A stretch of 34,275 bases of DNA from Alphaproteobacteria bacterium RIFCSPHIGHO2_02_FULL_46_13. Lineage in GTDB: Bacteria > Pseudomonadota > Alphaproteobacteria > Micavibrionales > Micavibrionaceae. Where the stretch lies: positions 24,015 through 58,289 of the forward strand of contig MEMI01000009.1 in the NCBI GenBank assembly GCA_001767915.1. The letters are read 5' to 3'. A program made the translations under genes and the position numbers. Below, in pieces: positions 7,970 to 16,869 of this stretch (position 1 is the stretch's first letter; every line of letters begins with the position of its first letter). Under the pieces are notes generated by a model, which did no database searches, was not told the origin of the DNA, and saw only the letters and a list, made by a program, of their open reading frames with translations.

Positions 7970-8767
7970 ATGAGTAGAGCTATTACTATAGTTGACTTTT
8001 TCACAATGCAGGCAAAGCGCATGCGTTTTGATGAGGAAGCCTTTGTCCATCTTTTGCTTCTTGATGACCACCATAAATTGCCAGAACTAGAAATGCTTGC
8101 CCGTCCTCTGGGTATCGCCACGGGTCATTTTTTTGATGAAGCGCGCAAGTATAATCGCGTTATAGAGATTGATTTGATGACGTTTGAAAGAGCAGTCGTA
8201 GCCAATCTTCATTCAGCTAAGCGCGCCAGTATCAATTTAAATGCTGAAACATTTTTCAGTGATCGCTTATGGGCTAAATTAGATGAAATCAGTTTGAAAT
8301 ATCCAGCTTTCAATCCGAATAATATTTGTCTGGAAATCACAGAACAGGGCGGTATCCCTGAAAATTTTGATCCACAGGCTCTCCTTGCGCTTAAGGCGAG
8401 GGGTTTTTCTCTGGCTCTTGATGATTTTGATCACCGTGATCCTAAGGAGTGGGATCGTCTTACTTTGTTCGCCTCGCATGTTGATATTGTGAAATTCCCC
8501 TATCAGGTTATGGAGACCGTTCGTGAGGGGAGTTTAACTGACTCAGTGACTTTTGCGGAAGATGTGAAGAGGATTAAAATCATCTATCCTCATCTAAAAT
8601 TGGTCATGGAAGGGGTGCGCTCATCAGATAGTGATCTCTATACTACTCTGGAAAAAATAGGGTTTCATATTGTCCAGCCAACCAGTTATGTGACAGATCC
8701 AAAAGCTGATCGGGGTCAGAAGGTTGCGTTTCCTGTCTCCTCTTTAGAGCTTGCTCAACCCGCTTAA
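7970..8767 (+). CDS. Degenerate EAL-domain protein, 265 residues
   Basis: Several c-di-GMP phosphodiesterase motifs are recognisable: SINLNAETF, LEITE with Glu125, ALDDFD with Asp151-Asp152, VKF with Lys175, MEGV with Glu214 and a later VQPTSY. The first strand with the defining EAL Glu is missing: the domain seems to begin at GHFFDEARKYNRVIEID. Loop 6, normally DDFGTGYSS, reads DDFDHRDPKEW. Loss of a metal ligand and of loop 6 predicts an inactive enzyme that may bind c-di-GMP or a protein partner. No GGDEF or sensory domain is fused; the first 50 residues are unassigned. The ATG at 7970 has AGGG very close upstream, so residue 13 or 18 (both Met) could be the real start. The upstream gap 7845-7969 is AT-rich. 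radA follows after 17 bases. Confidence 0.8.
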   Translation: MSRAITIVDFFTMQAKRMRFDEEAFVHLLLLDDHHKLPELEMLARPLGIATGHFFDEARKYNRVIEIDLMTFERAVVANLHSAKRASINLNAETFFSDRLWAKLDEISLKYPAFNPNNICLEITEQGGIPENFDPQALLALKARGFSLALDDFDHRDPKEWDRLTLFASHVDIVKFPYQVMETVREGSLTDSVTFAEDVKRIKIIYPHLKLVMEGVRSSDSDLYTTLEKIGFHIVQPTSYVTDPKADRGQKVAFPVSSLELAQPA

Positions 8768-8784
8768 TCTGCTAGTCTTGGCGC

Positions 8785-10194
8785 ATGGCCAAAACAAAAA
8801 CATCCTATATTTGTCAATCTTGCGGTTCTGTCTATTCTCAATGGGCAGGAAAATGCGAAGCATGCGGTGAATGGAATTCATTGCAGGTTGAGACAAGCGA
8901 GGCTGGCCCCCCGAAAGGTTTGGGCAGTGTCAAAAAAGGCAAATCACTTGATCTGCATGGCCTTCAATTTTCTGAAGAAAAACCTCTTATCCGTCATACA
9001 ACTGGTCTCAATGAATTTGACCGTGTGACGGGTGGTGGGCTTGTACCTGGTTGTGCGATTTTGCTGGGCGGAGATCCGGGGATCGGGAAATCGACTTTGT
9101 TGTTACAGGCCGTTTGCGCTTTGGCCAATAAAGGTCTGACCTGCGTTTATATCTCGGGTGAGGAAGCGGTGGATCAGGTTCGTCTGCGCGCCAAACGTCT
9201 GGGGCTTGATAAAGCCCCGGTTGCGCTTGCCTCTGCCACCAATGTCCGTGAGATTGCGGCGACAATTGAGGCTAGTGATATTGATGTTCTGGTCATCGAT
9301 TCCATTCAAACCATGTATGTCGATACGGTTGAGGCCGCCCCGGGAACAGTGACCCAAGTCCGCACGGCGGCACAGGAACTAACCCGTCTTGCCAAAAAAA
9401 CAGGCACGGCCATTTTCTTTGTGGGGCATGTGACCAAGGACGGACAGATTGCAGGCCCTCGCGTTCTGGAACATATGGTCGATACTGTTTTGTATTTCGA
9501 AGGCGACAGAGGGCATCAATTCAGGATTCTCCGCACCGTCAAAAACCGTTTCGGCCCCACCGATGAAATCGGCGTCTTTGAAATGGGCGAGCTGGGCTTG
9601 TCCGAAGTTGCCAACCCCTCCGCTTTATTCCTCTCCCAACGCCAGTCCGATGTGACAGGCAGTGCGGTCTTTGCGGGGATGGAGGGAACGCGCCCGATTT
9701 TGGTCGAGGTTCAGGCTCTTGTTGCCCCCGCCCCTTATGGCGCTCCGCGCCGTTCTGTAATCGGGTGGGATCAAAACCGTCTCTCCATGATTTTGGCAGT
9801 TCTGGAATCCAGATGTGGTCTGGCTTTCTCAGGAAGCGAAGTTTATCTCAATATGGCAGGGGGGATTAGAATTACTGAACCCGCCGCAGATTTGGCGGTC
9901 GCCGCTGCATTAATATCGGCACTTCAAGGTCGCCCTGTTCCTGCTGAAACCGTGTTTTTCGGGGAAGTTGGCCTTTCAGGTGAAATTCGTGCCGTGTCCC
10001 AACCCGACCAAAGACTGAAAGAAGCCGCGAAACTAGGCTTTACCGAAGCCTGTATCATGGCGCGTACCAGTCAGAAAAAGAAACAGGTCGTAATCGAAGG
10101 CATGGATATTAAGGAATTGGGGCATCTGGACGATTTAATAACCTTACTGCGCGAAAGTAATTTTTCGGCGTCGAAATCCGCCAGAAAAGCCTAA
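8785..10194 (+). CDS. radA: DNA repair protein RadA
   Basis: A DnaB-like, RecA-related ATPase that promotes branch migration during recombination. The N-terminal zinc finger has Cys10, Cys13, Cys24 and Cys27. Walker A is GGDPGIGKS (residues 95-103), Walker B is around VLVIDSIQT, and the RadA-specific KNRFG is at residues 253-257. A Lon-like C-terminal domain follows (GGIRITEPAADLAVAAAL and FFGEVGLSGEIRAV). The length of 469 is typical. The ATG has no good ribosome binding site and sits 17 bases after the EAL gene, so translation may be partly coupled. In many alphaproteobacteria radA precedes cvpA and purF, as here. Confidence 0.97.
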   Translation: MAKTKTSYICQSCGSVYSQWAGKCEACGEWNSLQVETSEAGPPKGLGSVKKGKSLDLHGLQFSEEKPLIRHTTGLNEFDRVTGGGLVPGCAILLGGDPGIGKSTLLLQAVCALANKGLTCVYISGEEAVDQVRLRAKRLGLDKAPVALASATNVREIAATIEASDIDVLVIDSIQTMYVDTVEAAPGTVTQVRTAAQELTRLAKKTGTAIFFVGHVTKDGQIAGPRVLEHMVDTVLYFEGDRGHQFRILRTVKNRFGPTDEIGVFEMGELGLSEVANPSALFLSQRQSDVTGSAVFAGMEGTRPILVEVQALVAPAPYGAPRRSVIGWDQNRLSMILAVLESRCGLAFSGSEVYLNMAGGIRITEPAADLAVAAALISALQGRPVPAETVFFGEVGLSGEIRAVSQPDQRLKEAAKLGFTEACIMARTSQKKKQVVIEGMDIKELGHLDDLITLLRESNFSASKSARKA

Positions 10195-10272
10195 AATAGA
10201 CTCATTCATCTTGCAATAATCTCTGTTTTCCCCTATCACTTCCTTTCATTCCACAGGTAGGGCTATAGATTT

Positions 10273-11004
10273 ATGGATATTTCCGTTTTGGTCGATATAG
10301 GTGTCATCGTTATCCTTTTGATTTCTGCAGGGGTATCGTTTTTCCGCGGCCTTATTCGTGAAGTTCTGACCATTGTTGGCGTATTGGGTGGCGGTTTTGC
10401 CGCCCTCACTTTCGGTCCCGCTGTTATTCCCCTGACTTCCAAATGGTTCGGTATCGAAGAAGGTCATAAGGCAGGAAAACTGTTCGACCTCATCCCGATG
10501 GAACTGGCGGCACAAATCGCGGCCTATGCCGGAATTTTCATTATCGTTTTCATCATCCTTCAATTGGCTAGTCATTTGATTTCCAGTGCGGCGCAAGCGA
10601 TTGGTTTGGGTCCTGTTGACCGCACGCTTGGTATCTTCTTTGGTCTTGCTCGGGGATTGCTTCTTCTGGGGGTTCTTTATTTGCCGTTTCACCTTATTTT
10701 ACCGGAAGACAGTAAAAAAGAATGGTTTGAAAAATCACAAACCATGGTCTTCGTTCAGGGTACAACCAAGTGGTTGATCTCGTTCGTGCCACAGGAAAAA
10801 TCATCATCCGAAATCGTTGATGAAACCCGCAGCAAGTTAAATGCCATTGATATATTGGGCGATAAAAGAATAACCAAAGATACTGGAGATAAATCACAGG
10901 CAAAACCTGTTGAGCCAAAAGGCTATTCCGATAAGGATCGCAAAACTCTTGAAAATTTAATCGACGGCAAAAAAGACAACACAGGAAAACCTACAAATGA
11001 ATGA
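10273..11004 (+). CDS. cvpA: CvpA family inner-membrane protein
   Basis: Four hydrophobic helices (about residues 3-23, 31-52, 78-102 and 117-142) match the CvpA family. The signature SFFRGLIREVLTIVG follows the first helix, and a LGPVDRTLGIFFGLARGLLLL segment precedes and forms the fourth. The protein is 243 residues, longer than E. coli CvpA (162), because of a charged, Lys/Asp-rich C-terminal tail of about 90 residues that is presumably cytoplasmic. Its last eight bases overlap the start of purF, so the two are translationally coupled, as in many bacteria. The molecular function of CvpA is not settled; links to colicin V export and envelope stress are family knowledge. Confidence 0.93.
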   Translation: MDISVLVDIGVIVILLISAGVSFFRGLIREVLTIVGVLGGGFAALTFGPAVIPLTSKWFGIEEGHKAGKLFDLIPMELAAQIAAYAGIFIIVFIILQLASHLISSAAQAIGLGPVDRTLGIFFGLARGLLLLGVLYLPFHLILPEDSKKEWFEKSQTMVFVQGTTKWLISFVPQEKSSSEIVDETRSKLNAIDILGDKRITKDTGDKSQAKPVEPKGYSDKDRKTLENLIDGKKDNTGKPTNE

Positions 11005-12433
11005 GATCACACAAAATCCATTTACCTACGAAGATGACAAATTCCATGATGAATGTGGAGTTTTTGGGGTCTTTAATCACGAAGAAGCCGCAACCTTGGT
11101 GGCTCTCGGCCTCCACGCCCTTCAACACCGTGGGCAAGAGGCAACAGGGATCGTATCTGTTGACGGTAAACAATATTTTGCTCATCGCGGTTTGGGTTTG
11201 GTTGATGATATTTTCAACGATGCCGCAACCATTGCCAATCTGAAAGGAAATGCCGCAGTCGGTCATAATCGTTATGCAACAACAGGCGGCGCTGGGCTTC
11301 GTAACGTCCAACCTTTATATGCCGATCTGTCCTTCGGTGGGTTTACGGTTGCGCATAATGGTGATTTGACCAACGCATCCAAATTGCGCAAAGAACTAAC
11401 TGCGCAAGGATCAATTTTCCAATCAACCGGTGACACCGAAACCATCATTCACTTGGTGGCACTATCCCGCAAGGCCAACGTTTTTGACCGTGTGGTCGAT
11501 GCGTTGAAACAGATCGAAGGTGCTTACTCCCTCATCATCCATGCCGAAGGCAAAATGATGGGTGTGCGTGACCCGAACGGTTTCCGCCCGTTGGTTTTGG
11601 GAAGACTGGATTCGGCTTATATTCTCGCTTCTGAGACTTGTGCATTGGATATTATCGGTGCAGAATTTGTGCGTGATATTGAACCGGGTGAATTGGTTGT
11701 GATTACCGAACAAGGGATTCAAAGCCACCGCCCATTGGTTGCTGCAAACCACAGTTTCTGCATTTTCGAATATATTTATTTCGCCCGCCCTGACAGTATT
11801 ATCGAAGGCAAATCAGTCTATGATAAACGCAAAAATATCGGCGTGGTCTTGGCTGAGGAAGCTCCATGTGATGTGGATCTGGTTGTCCCTGTTCCAGATA
11901 GTGGCGTTCCTGCCGCAATCGGATATGCACAAGCAACGGGCATTCCGTTTGAATTGGGTATCATTCGTAATCACTATGTCGGACGTACCTTTATTGAACC
12001 TACTCAAAAAATCCGCAATTTAGGTGTGAAGCGTAAACACAATGCCAACCGCGGTCTTGTTGACGGAAAGCGCATTGTGTTGGTCGATGATTCCATCGTG
12101 CGTGGAACAACATCCAAAAAGATTGTTGAAATGATGCGTGCCGCGGGTGCGAAAGAAGTCCATATGCGCATTGCATGCCCTCCGACAAAACATAGCTGTT
12201 ACTACGGGATCGACACGCCAACTTCTGCCGAATTATTGGCGTCCAATCACACGATTGAAGAGATGGCAAAATTCATCGGCGTAGATAGCCTGTCCTTTAT
12301 TTCAGAGGACGGTTTATACCGCGCCATGGGTGAAGAAGGTCGCAACGCGAAAACACCACAATATTGTGATGCCTGCTTTACAGGTGACTACCCTGTTGCT
12401 CTGACCGATCAAGCTATGAAGAAAGCCAGCTAA
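10997..12433 (+). CDS. purF: Amidophosphoribosyltransferase (glutamine PRPP amidotransferase)
   Basis: Catalyses the first step of purine synthesis, PRPP plus glutamine to phosphoribosylamine. The N-terminal nucleophile is Cys20 (DECGVFGVFN), so a 19-residue propeptide must be removed. This is the Bacillus subtilis type, not the E. coli type, where Cys follows Met directly. The four cysteines expected for the 4Fe-4S cluster of that type are present (FCIFEYIYFARPDS, ACPPTKH, and YCDAC near the C-terminus). The PRPP-binding motif is IVLVDDSIVRGTTS. The length of 478 is usual. AGGAA inside cvpA lies nine bases before the ATG, and the genes overlap by eight bases. Confidence 0.97.
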   Translation: MNEITQNPFTYEDDKFHDECGVFGVFNHEEAATLVALGLHALQHRGQEATGIVSVDGKQYFAHRGLGLVDDIFNDAATIANLKGNAAVGHNRYATTGGAGLRNVQPLYADLSFGGFTVAHNGDLTNASKLRKELTAQGSIFQSTGDTETIIHLVALSRKANVFDRVVDALKQIEGAYSLIIHAEGKMMGVRDPNGFRPLVLGRLDSAYILASETCALDIIGAEFVRDIEPGELVVITEQGIQSHRPLVAANHSFCIFEYIYFARPDSIIEGKSVYDKRKNIGVVLAEEAPCDVDLVVPVPDSGVPAAIGYAQATGIPFELGIIRNHYVGRTFIEPTQKIRNLGVKRKHNANRGLVDGKRIVLVDDSIVRGTTSKKIVEMMRAAGAKEVHMRIACPPTKHSCYYGIDTPTSAELLASNHTIEEMAKFIGVDSLSFISEDGLYRAMGEEGRNAKTPQYCDACFTGDYPVALTDQAMKKAS

Positions 12434-12436
12434 CTG

Positions 12437-13165
12437 ATGAAACCACCCAAAAGATTAGAAGGTCGTGTGGCTCTTGTCACTGGCGCATCCCGTGGGATCG
12501 GTGCTGCTGCTGCTAAATCTCTGGCGGCAGAAGGGGCTCATGTCATTCTTCTGGCACGCAATAAAACAGGGTTAGAAGAAACATACGACATCATCAACGA
12601 AAATGGCGGCACATCGACTATCATGCCGTTTGATCTGACCCGCCTTGATGAACTCGAAGCTTTGGGCCCGACAATTCTGGAACGCTTTAAACGTCTTGAT
12701 ATCTGGGTGGCCAATGCGGGAAAACTCGGGACACTCACACCTGTATCGCACTCCAAAATGAAAGACTGGCGTGATGTTTATACGCTCAATGTTCTCTCGA
12801 ATGTGCAAATGATCCGCACGCTTGAACCATTATTAAAAGCATCTGACGCAGGTCGCGCTATCTTCGTCGGCTCTGGCATGGGGATTGATCCTTATCCGTT
12901 CTATGGTGAATATGGCGTCAGCAAAGCCGCCGTGATGTTCCTCGCCAAAACATGGGCGGAAGAAACCAAACACACCAATATCAAAATCAATATTGTGCGC
13001 CCTGGTGCAGTTGATACTGAATTGCTGGCCGAAGCTTTCCCAGGTGGTTATCACGCCCCAGACCTTCGTATGCCAGAAGATATCGCATCGATGTTTGTGG
13101 AACTGTCTCTCCCATCCTGCATGCGCCATGGTGAGACTTTGAAGCCTGAAGATTTTGGTCTTTAA
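12437..13165 (+). CDS. Short-chain dehydrogenase/reductase (SDR) family oxidoreductase
   Basis: A classical SDR of 242 residues. The Rossmann glycine motif is TGASRGIG (residues 15-22), followed by NAGKLG (equivalent of NNAG), the catalytic Ser146 in VGSGMG, and Tyr159 with Lys163 in YGVSK. The basic residue after the second strand (LLARNK) suggests NADP(H), which is an inference. The gene begins three bases after the purF stop, so it belongs to the radA-cvpA-purF run; this SDR is a frequent purF neighbour in alphaproteobacteria. The substrate cannot be read from the sequence. No terminator is visible between it and the convergent gene ending at 13175. Confidence 0.9.
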   Translation: MKPPKRLEGRVALVTGASRGIGAAAAKSLAAEGAHVILLARNKTGLEETYDIINENGGTSTIMPFDLTRLDELEALGPTILERFKRLDIWVANAGKLGTLTPVSHSKMKDWRDVYTLNVLSNVQMIRTLEPLLKASDAGRAIFVGSGMGIDPYPFYGEYGVSKAAVMFLAKTWAEETKHTNIKINIVRPGAVDTELLAEAFPGGYHAPDLRMPEDIASMFVELSLPSCMRHGETLKPEDFGL

Positions 13166-13174
13166 AGTTTCTAA

Positions 13175-13822
13175 TTATTGCTTCGTATCAGATGGTGTTT
13201 CTGGTTCAACGACAGCTTCGATTTTTTCTTCAGTGACGTCTTCAGGTGCATGAATTTCCGCCGCCTCTGCCAAAGTTTCCGCATAGATATTGCGGCCTTT
13301 GTTGTATTTGATCATGCTTTGGCGGCACACCCATGACCATGCGCCGAGGCAGAATGACCCGAGGAGCAGAATAATTGCCCATGTGTTGGTCATTGATCCG
13401 ATATCGAATTGTCTGTCTTCAACCTCGTCATGGACGCATTCGGACAATTCGCGTCCGTTGAGGTCGATATAGGCTTTGGTGGCATCCAGTTGAACGCCCA
13501 CGCGGTTGCCTGTAATCGGGTTATCAAAATGAAGGGCATCGGTGGTTTGTAACCATGATCCGATCTGGGCTTGTTTACAGCCTTCCAATAAATCCCTCTC
13601 AAGAGAATTGCTCGGGGAATCGCCGTAATATTTGGCGTAATTTGTAATCGGTTGTTCGTACTTGCCTTTCAGGGAATCAAGGCGACCAATCTGGTATTGC
13701 CCTGTGATCCAAGTGCCGACAGAGGCCACAAGCGTAAAAAAGGAAAACAATGCCCACAGTTTCCAACGACCAGTCGGACTTGCTTCTAAATTCAGAAAAG
13801 ACGGAAATTGCATTGATTTCAT
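13175..13822 (-). CDS. Unknown membrane protein with two transmembrane helices, 215 residues
   Basis: I do not recognise a family. Helix 1 is at about residues 20-41 (KLWALFSFFTLVASVGTWI), helix 2 at about 145-165 (WAIILLLGSFCLGAWSWV). Between them is a domain of about 100 residues, probably periplasmic, with two cysteines (EGCKQAQIG and ELSECVHDE) that could form a disulfide. The C-terminal 45 residues are acidic, rich in Glu and Ala, and probably cytoplasmic. The start is the ATG at 13820-13822 or the one at 13811-13813; neither has a strong ribosome binding site. It is convergent with the SDR gene (nine-base gap) and divergent from folD. Confidence 0.7.
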   Translation of the reverse strand: MKSMQFPSFLNLEASPTGRWKLWALFSFFTLVASVGTWITGQYQIGRLDSLKGKYEQPITNYAKYYGDSPSNSLERDLLEGCKQAQIGSWLQTTDALHFDNPITGNRVGVQLDATKAYIDLNGRELSECVHDEVEDRQFDIGSMTNTWAIILLLGSFCLGAWSWVCRQSMIKYNKGRNIYAETLAEAAEIHAPEDVTEEKIEAVVEPETPSDTKQ

Positions 13823-13910
13823 ATCTAAGGTGTAGCATGGGTTTCATCAGAAATGTAGGTTTTTTTAAAACTTTCCTTGCACTTTTTTATGAAGGGACTT
13901 ATGAGAAGGA

Positions 13911-14762
13911 ATGACCCATTCTGCACAACTTATTGATGGAAAATCAATCTCCGCCGCCGTCATGGACGATATTGCGGCACAGGTTGCCAAGCTCGACAAA
14001 AAACCGACTTTGGCAGTTATTCTGGTGGGCGATGACCCAGCCAGCCATGTCTATGTCGGGAACAAGATCAAGGCCTGCGCTAAAACAGGTATCCAATCCA
14101 TTGAAAAACGTCTATCCGAAACCGCAACCAATGATGATATTGCGGCGGTCATTACAGACCTGAACGCCAATCCGGATGTCCATGGCATTTTGTTGCAACT
14201 TCCTTTGCCACAGGGTTTGGATTCGGATCGTTTGATCCAGATGATTTCCCCCGACAAAGACGTGGACGGACTGACCATCCTCAATGTCGGAAAATTGGTG
14301 GCTGGCTTAGACGGCATGGTTCCTTGCACACCGCAAGGGTCATTGATGCTGATTAAATCCGTGAAGCAAGATTTGTCTGGCCTGCATGCTGTGGTCATCG
14401 GGCGTTCCTTATTATTTGGAAAGCCTATGGCGCAACTCCTCCTCTCTGAAAACTGTACTGTCACCACCGCGCATTCCAAAACCCGCAATCTGGCCGAGGT
14501 TTGTAAAGCGGCAGATATCGTTGTCGCCGCTGTTGGGCGCCCCAAAATGGTAAAGGGTGATTGGATCAAGGAAGGCGCTATCGTCATAGATGTGGGTATC
14601 AACCGCCTCGATACCGGCAAACTCTGCGGCGACGTCGATTTTAATGAAGTATCCGAGGTCGCTGGATATATCACCCCTGTCCCCGGTGGAGTTGGGCCGA
14701 TGACGATTGCGTGTCTCATGGTCAATACATTGAAAGCTTATAATTCTTTTCATAAATCTTGA
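13911..14762 (+). CDS. folD: Bifunctional methylenetetrahydrofolate dehydrogenase/cyclohydrolase
   Basis: Interconverts 5,10-methylene-THF, methenyl-THF and 10-formyl-THF, and so feeds purine and formyl-methionine synthesis. Family motifs are present: YVGNKIKAC with the catalytic Lys, QLPLPQGLD, DVDGLT, the NADP-binding VVIGRSLLFGKPMAQLL, and the C-terminal PGGVGPMTIACLM. The length of 283 is normal. The ATG at 13911 directly follows AGAAGGA, closer than usual, with GAAGGGA further upstream; I see no better in-frame start. It is divergent from the unknown membrane gene at 13175-13822. Confidence 0.97.
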   Translation: MTHSAQLIDGKSISAAVMDDIAAQVAKLDKKPTLAVILVGDDPASHVYVGNKIKACAKTGIQSIEKRLSETATNDDIAAVITDLNANPDVHGILLQLPLPQGLDSDRLIQMISPDKDVDGLTILNVGKLVAGLDGMVPCTPQGSLMLIKSVKQDLSGLHAVVIGRSLLFGKPMAQLLLSENCTVTTAHSKTRNLAEVCKAADIVVAAVGRPKMVKGDWIKEGAIVIDVGINRLDTGKLCGDVDFNEVSEVAGYITPVPGGVGPMTIACLMVNTLKAYNSFHKS

Positions 14763-14787
14763 CGTGCATGCTTGTTTTTGTTTAGAT
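14759..14787 (+). promoter_or_regulatory. Candidate sigma-70-type promoter for the 271-residue unknown gene
   Basis: TTGACG (14759-14764), 17 bases, TTAGAT (14782-14787). The -35 overlaps the folD stop codon. It would give a leader of roughly 30 bases that includes CAGGG before the ATG at 14826. Confidence 0.45.
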
Positions 14788-14825
14788 ATGACTAATTCAC
14801 AAAAATAAAGCAGGGTTTATTTTCT

Positions 14826-15641
14826 ATGCCACAGTCACGTCCTTCAATTGGATCAGGTTTCCACAAACATGCTCGCGTCCAATATCCCGACCTTGGCGAA
14901 GTCAGACGGAGGCCAGCCGCTGGTTTAAGTTTTGAGGTTCGGGAAAGTTTTACCGAGGAAATTATCACCGAAGATGCTGTCGGTGTTGTAGGGTGGAGCT
15001 TCACCCAGAATGGTCTCAACTACGCATGCCGTATCAAAGACGAGAGGAACAACGATGTTTATGGTTTTGGATTAGAAATTCCAAAAGGGCAGCCCTATCT
15101 CCATCGCCCTCCACAGATGGGAATTGCCGAAAAGGCGCATATCATAGCGACGATTGAGCAGATCCTATCACCGGATCAAAAACAGCAATACCTTAATGCA
15201 TTTTATGAATTGGAAAAGAAATGCTTTGATCCAGCATCTGGCCTCGTGAAAGAAGGGCCTCCAACCGTTCCAAAAAGTCTTTTTTCCAAAGGTCATTTAA
15301 CGGGATATTGCGGTCTTGTGTTTGCAAATGATGCGGATTTCCTTAAGCCCGCCGAGCCAGCTGTTCTGGCGTTGGAATGGGAAATGGACGGCAAAAAATA
15401 CTTTATCGATTGTTCAGGTCCTATCCCCAGCTTTAAAATGGGATATGTGTCAAACCCCCGTAATGCACCGATGTATAATATGACGCGGTCAGAGGCCAAG
15501 GACGCTGTGGCTTATGCTCAGGCTAAAATCAATATGACCGATGTTCAATTGTCCAGACTTTGCGGTATCACGGGTCTCTGGAGTCGGTTGGAAGTCACGG
15601 CAGAGCGGCTGTCGATGGTGCGCCAGCCATCCCAGCCTTAA
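14826..15641 (+). CDS. Protein of unknown function, 271 residues
   Basis: I do not recognise a family. The protein appears soluble, with no signal peptide or membrane helix. The N-terminal 40 residues are basic (RRRPAAG). A middle region has FGLEIPKGQPYLHRP, followed by a helical segment (about residues 95-140) and then a beta-rich part with GYCGLVFANDADFL and KKYFIDCSGPIPSF. A helical tail ends the protein. The ATG at 14826 has CAGGG about 11 bases upstream, and a candidate promoter lies at 14759-14787, so it may be transcribed apart from folD. Codon use resembles that of folD and serC. It is probably a lineage-restricted gene. Confidence 0.75.
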   Translation: MPQSRPSIGSGFHKHARVQYPDLGEVRRRPAAGLSFEVRESFTEEIITEDAVGVVGWSFTQNGLNYACRIKDERNNDVYGFGLEIPKGQPYLHRPPQMGIAEKAHIIATIEQILSPDQKQQYLNAFYELEKKCFDPASGLVKEGPPTVPKSLFSKGHLTGYCGLVFANDADFLKPAEPAVLALEWEMDGKKYFIDCSGPIPSFKMGYVSNPRNAPMYNMTRSEAKDAVAYAQAKINMTDVQLSRLCGITGLWSRLEVTAERLSMVRQPSQP

Positions 15642-15708
15642 AATATAGCTTTCCTCTTTCTCGTTTGACGGACTGGTGCTAAAATCCTCGCCAACAAAGG
15701 ATTTTATC

Positions 15709-16869
15709 ATGACCGCCAAACCTGTCGCCAAACCACATTGCCCTAATTTCTCCTCTGGCCCTTGTGCCAAACGTCCGGGGTGGACGTTAGACGCTTTGAA
15801 AGGCGCGTTTGTTGGACGCTCCCACCGTGCGGCGGGGGGGAAGGCGAAACTCAAAGAGGTTATTGATCTTCACCGCAAGACACTTAACATTCCTGATGAC
15901 TATCTGGTGGCGATTGTTCCGGCCTCTGACACGGGTGCCATTGAAATGGCGATGTGGTCGATGCTGGGGGAACGTGGTGTTGATGTTCTGGTTTGGGAGA
16001 ATTTCTCCAATGACTGGCTCACCGATGTTGCAAATCAATTGAAAATTGCCGATGTCCGTAAATTTGTGGTGGATTATGGTCAGATGCCTGACCTCACACA
16101 AATTGATACTGACCGCGATGTGATCTTTGTCTGGAACGGGACGACATCGGGCGTACGTCTTCCGCACACTGACTGGATCAAGGCAGATAGAAAAGGTTTG
16201 ACCTTCTGTGATGCGACCTCTGCTGTCTATGCTTACCCGATGGATTGGGCAAAACTGGATGTGACGACATGGTCATGGCAAAAAATTCTGGGCGGTGAGG
16301 CGGCTCACGGGATGTTGGTTCTCTCGCCCCGTGCCGTTACCCGTTTGACCAGTTTCAAACCTGACCGTGCCTTGCCCAAAATCTTCCGCATGACCAAAAA
16401 ATCAGAATTGAACGAAGGTTTATTCAAGGGCGAGACCATTAATACGCCATCCTTATTGGCCGTTGAAGACTGTCTCGATGCCCTGAAATGGGTGGACGCG
16501 ATGGGTGGTTGGGCGGCTACCGAAAAACGTTGCCTCGCCAATCTTAAAGTCGTTGAGGACTGGGTTGCCAAAACCGACTGGGCTGAATTTTTGCCAGCAA
16601 CAGCCGATATTCGCTCCCGTACATCCATCTGCATCAAAATTGTTGACCCATGGTTCAACGGCTTTGACGAAGACACCCAAAAAGCCATGATCAAAGACAT
16701 GACCAAATTGATCGAAAAAGAAGGTGCTGGGTACGACCTCGCTCACTATGCAACCGCTCCCGCAGGCTTCAGGCTCTGGGGGGGGGCAACGGTTGAAGCA
16801 TCCGATATGGAAGCCGTCCTTCCGTGGATTGATTGGGCGTATCGTGAGGTTATAGCAGCGAAGGCTTAA
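15709..16869 (+). CDS. serC: Phosphoserine aminotransferase
   Basis: Transaminates 3-phosphohydroxypyruvate with glutamate in serine synthesis, and probably also serves pyridoxal-phosphate synthesis. It is a fold-type I PLP enzyme. The start region NFSSGPCAKRPGW, the cofactor-contacting FCDATSAVYAYPMDW and the Schiff-base lysine in TWSWQKILGGEAAHG are clear. The 386-residue length and SWQK motif are those of the alphaproteobacterial/archaeal-like SerC class, not the E. coli type. I chose the ATG at 15709, with AAAGGA seven bases upstream, over an in-frame GTG at 15676. serA, often the next gene in this class, is not adjacent. Its stop codon overlaps the convergent rsmE stop. Confidence 0.95.
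   Translation: MTAKPVAKPHCPNFSSGPCAKRPGWTLDALKGAFVGRSHRAAGGKAKLKEVIDLHRKTLNIPDDYLVAIVPASDTGAIEMAMWSMLGERGVDVLVWENFSNDWLTDVANQLKIADVRKFVVDYGQMPDLTQIDTDRDVIFVWNGTTSGVRLPHTDWIKADRKGLTFCDATSAVYAYPMDWAKLDVTTWSWQKILGGEAAHGMLVLSPRAVTRLTSFKPDRALPKIFRMTKKSELNEGLFKGETINTPSLLAVEDCLDALKWVDAMGGWAATEKRCLANLKVVEDWVAKTDWAEFLPATADIRSRTSICIKIVDPWFNGFDEDTQKAMIKDMTKLIEKEGAGYDLAHYATAPAGFRLWGGATVEASDMEAVLPWIDWAYREVIAAKA

Noticed and set aside
13877-13911. TTGCAC-17-TATGAG as a promoter giving a leaderless folD mRNA
   Set aside because: The -10 is weak, and a GAAGGA box directly before the ATG points to a normal leader.
14051-14725. Long minus-strand frame of 224 codons opposite folD
   Set aside because: It lies fully within folD, whose family motifs are certain. 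The antisense frame reflects codon bias.
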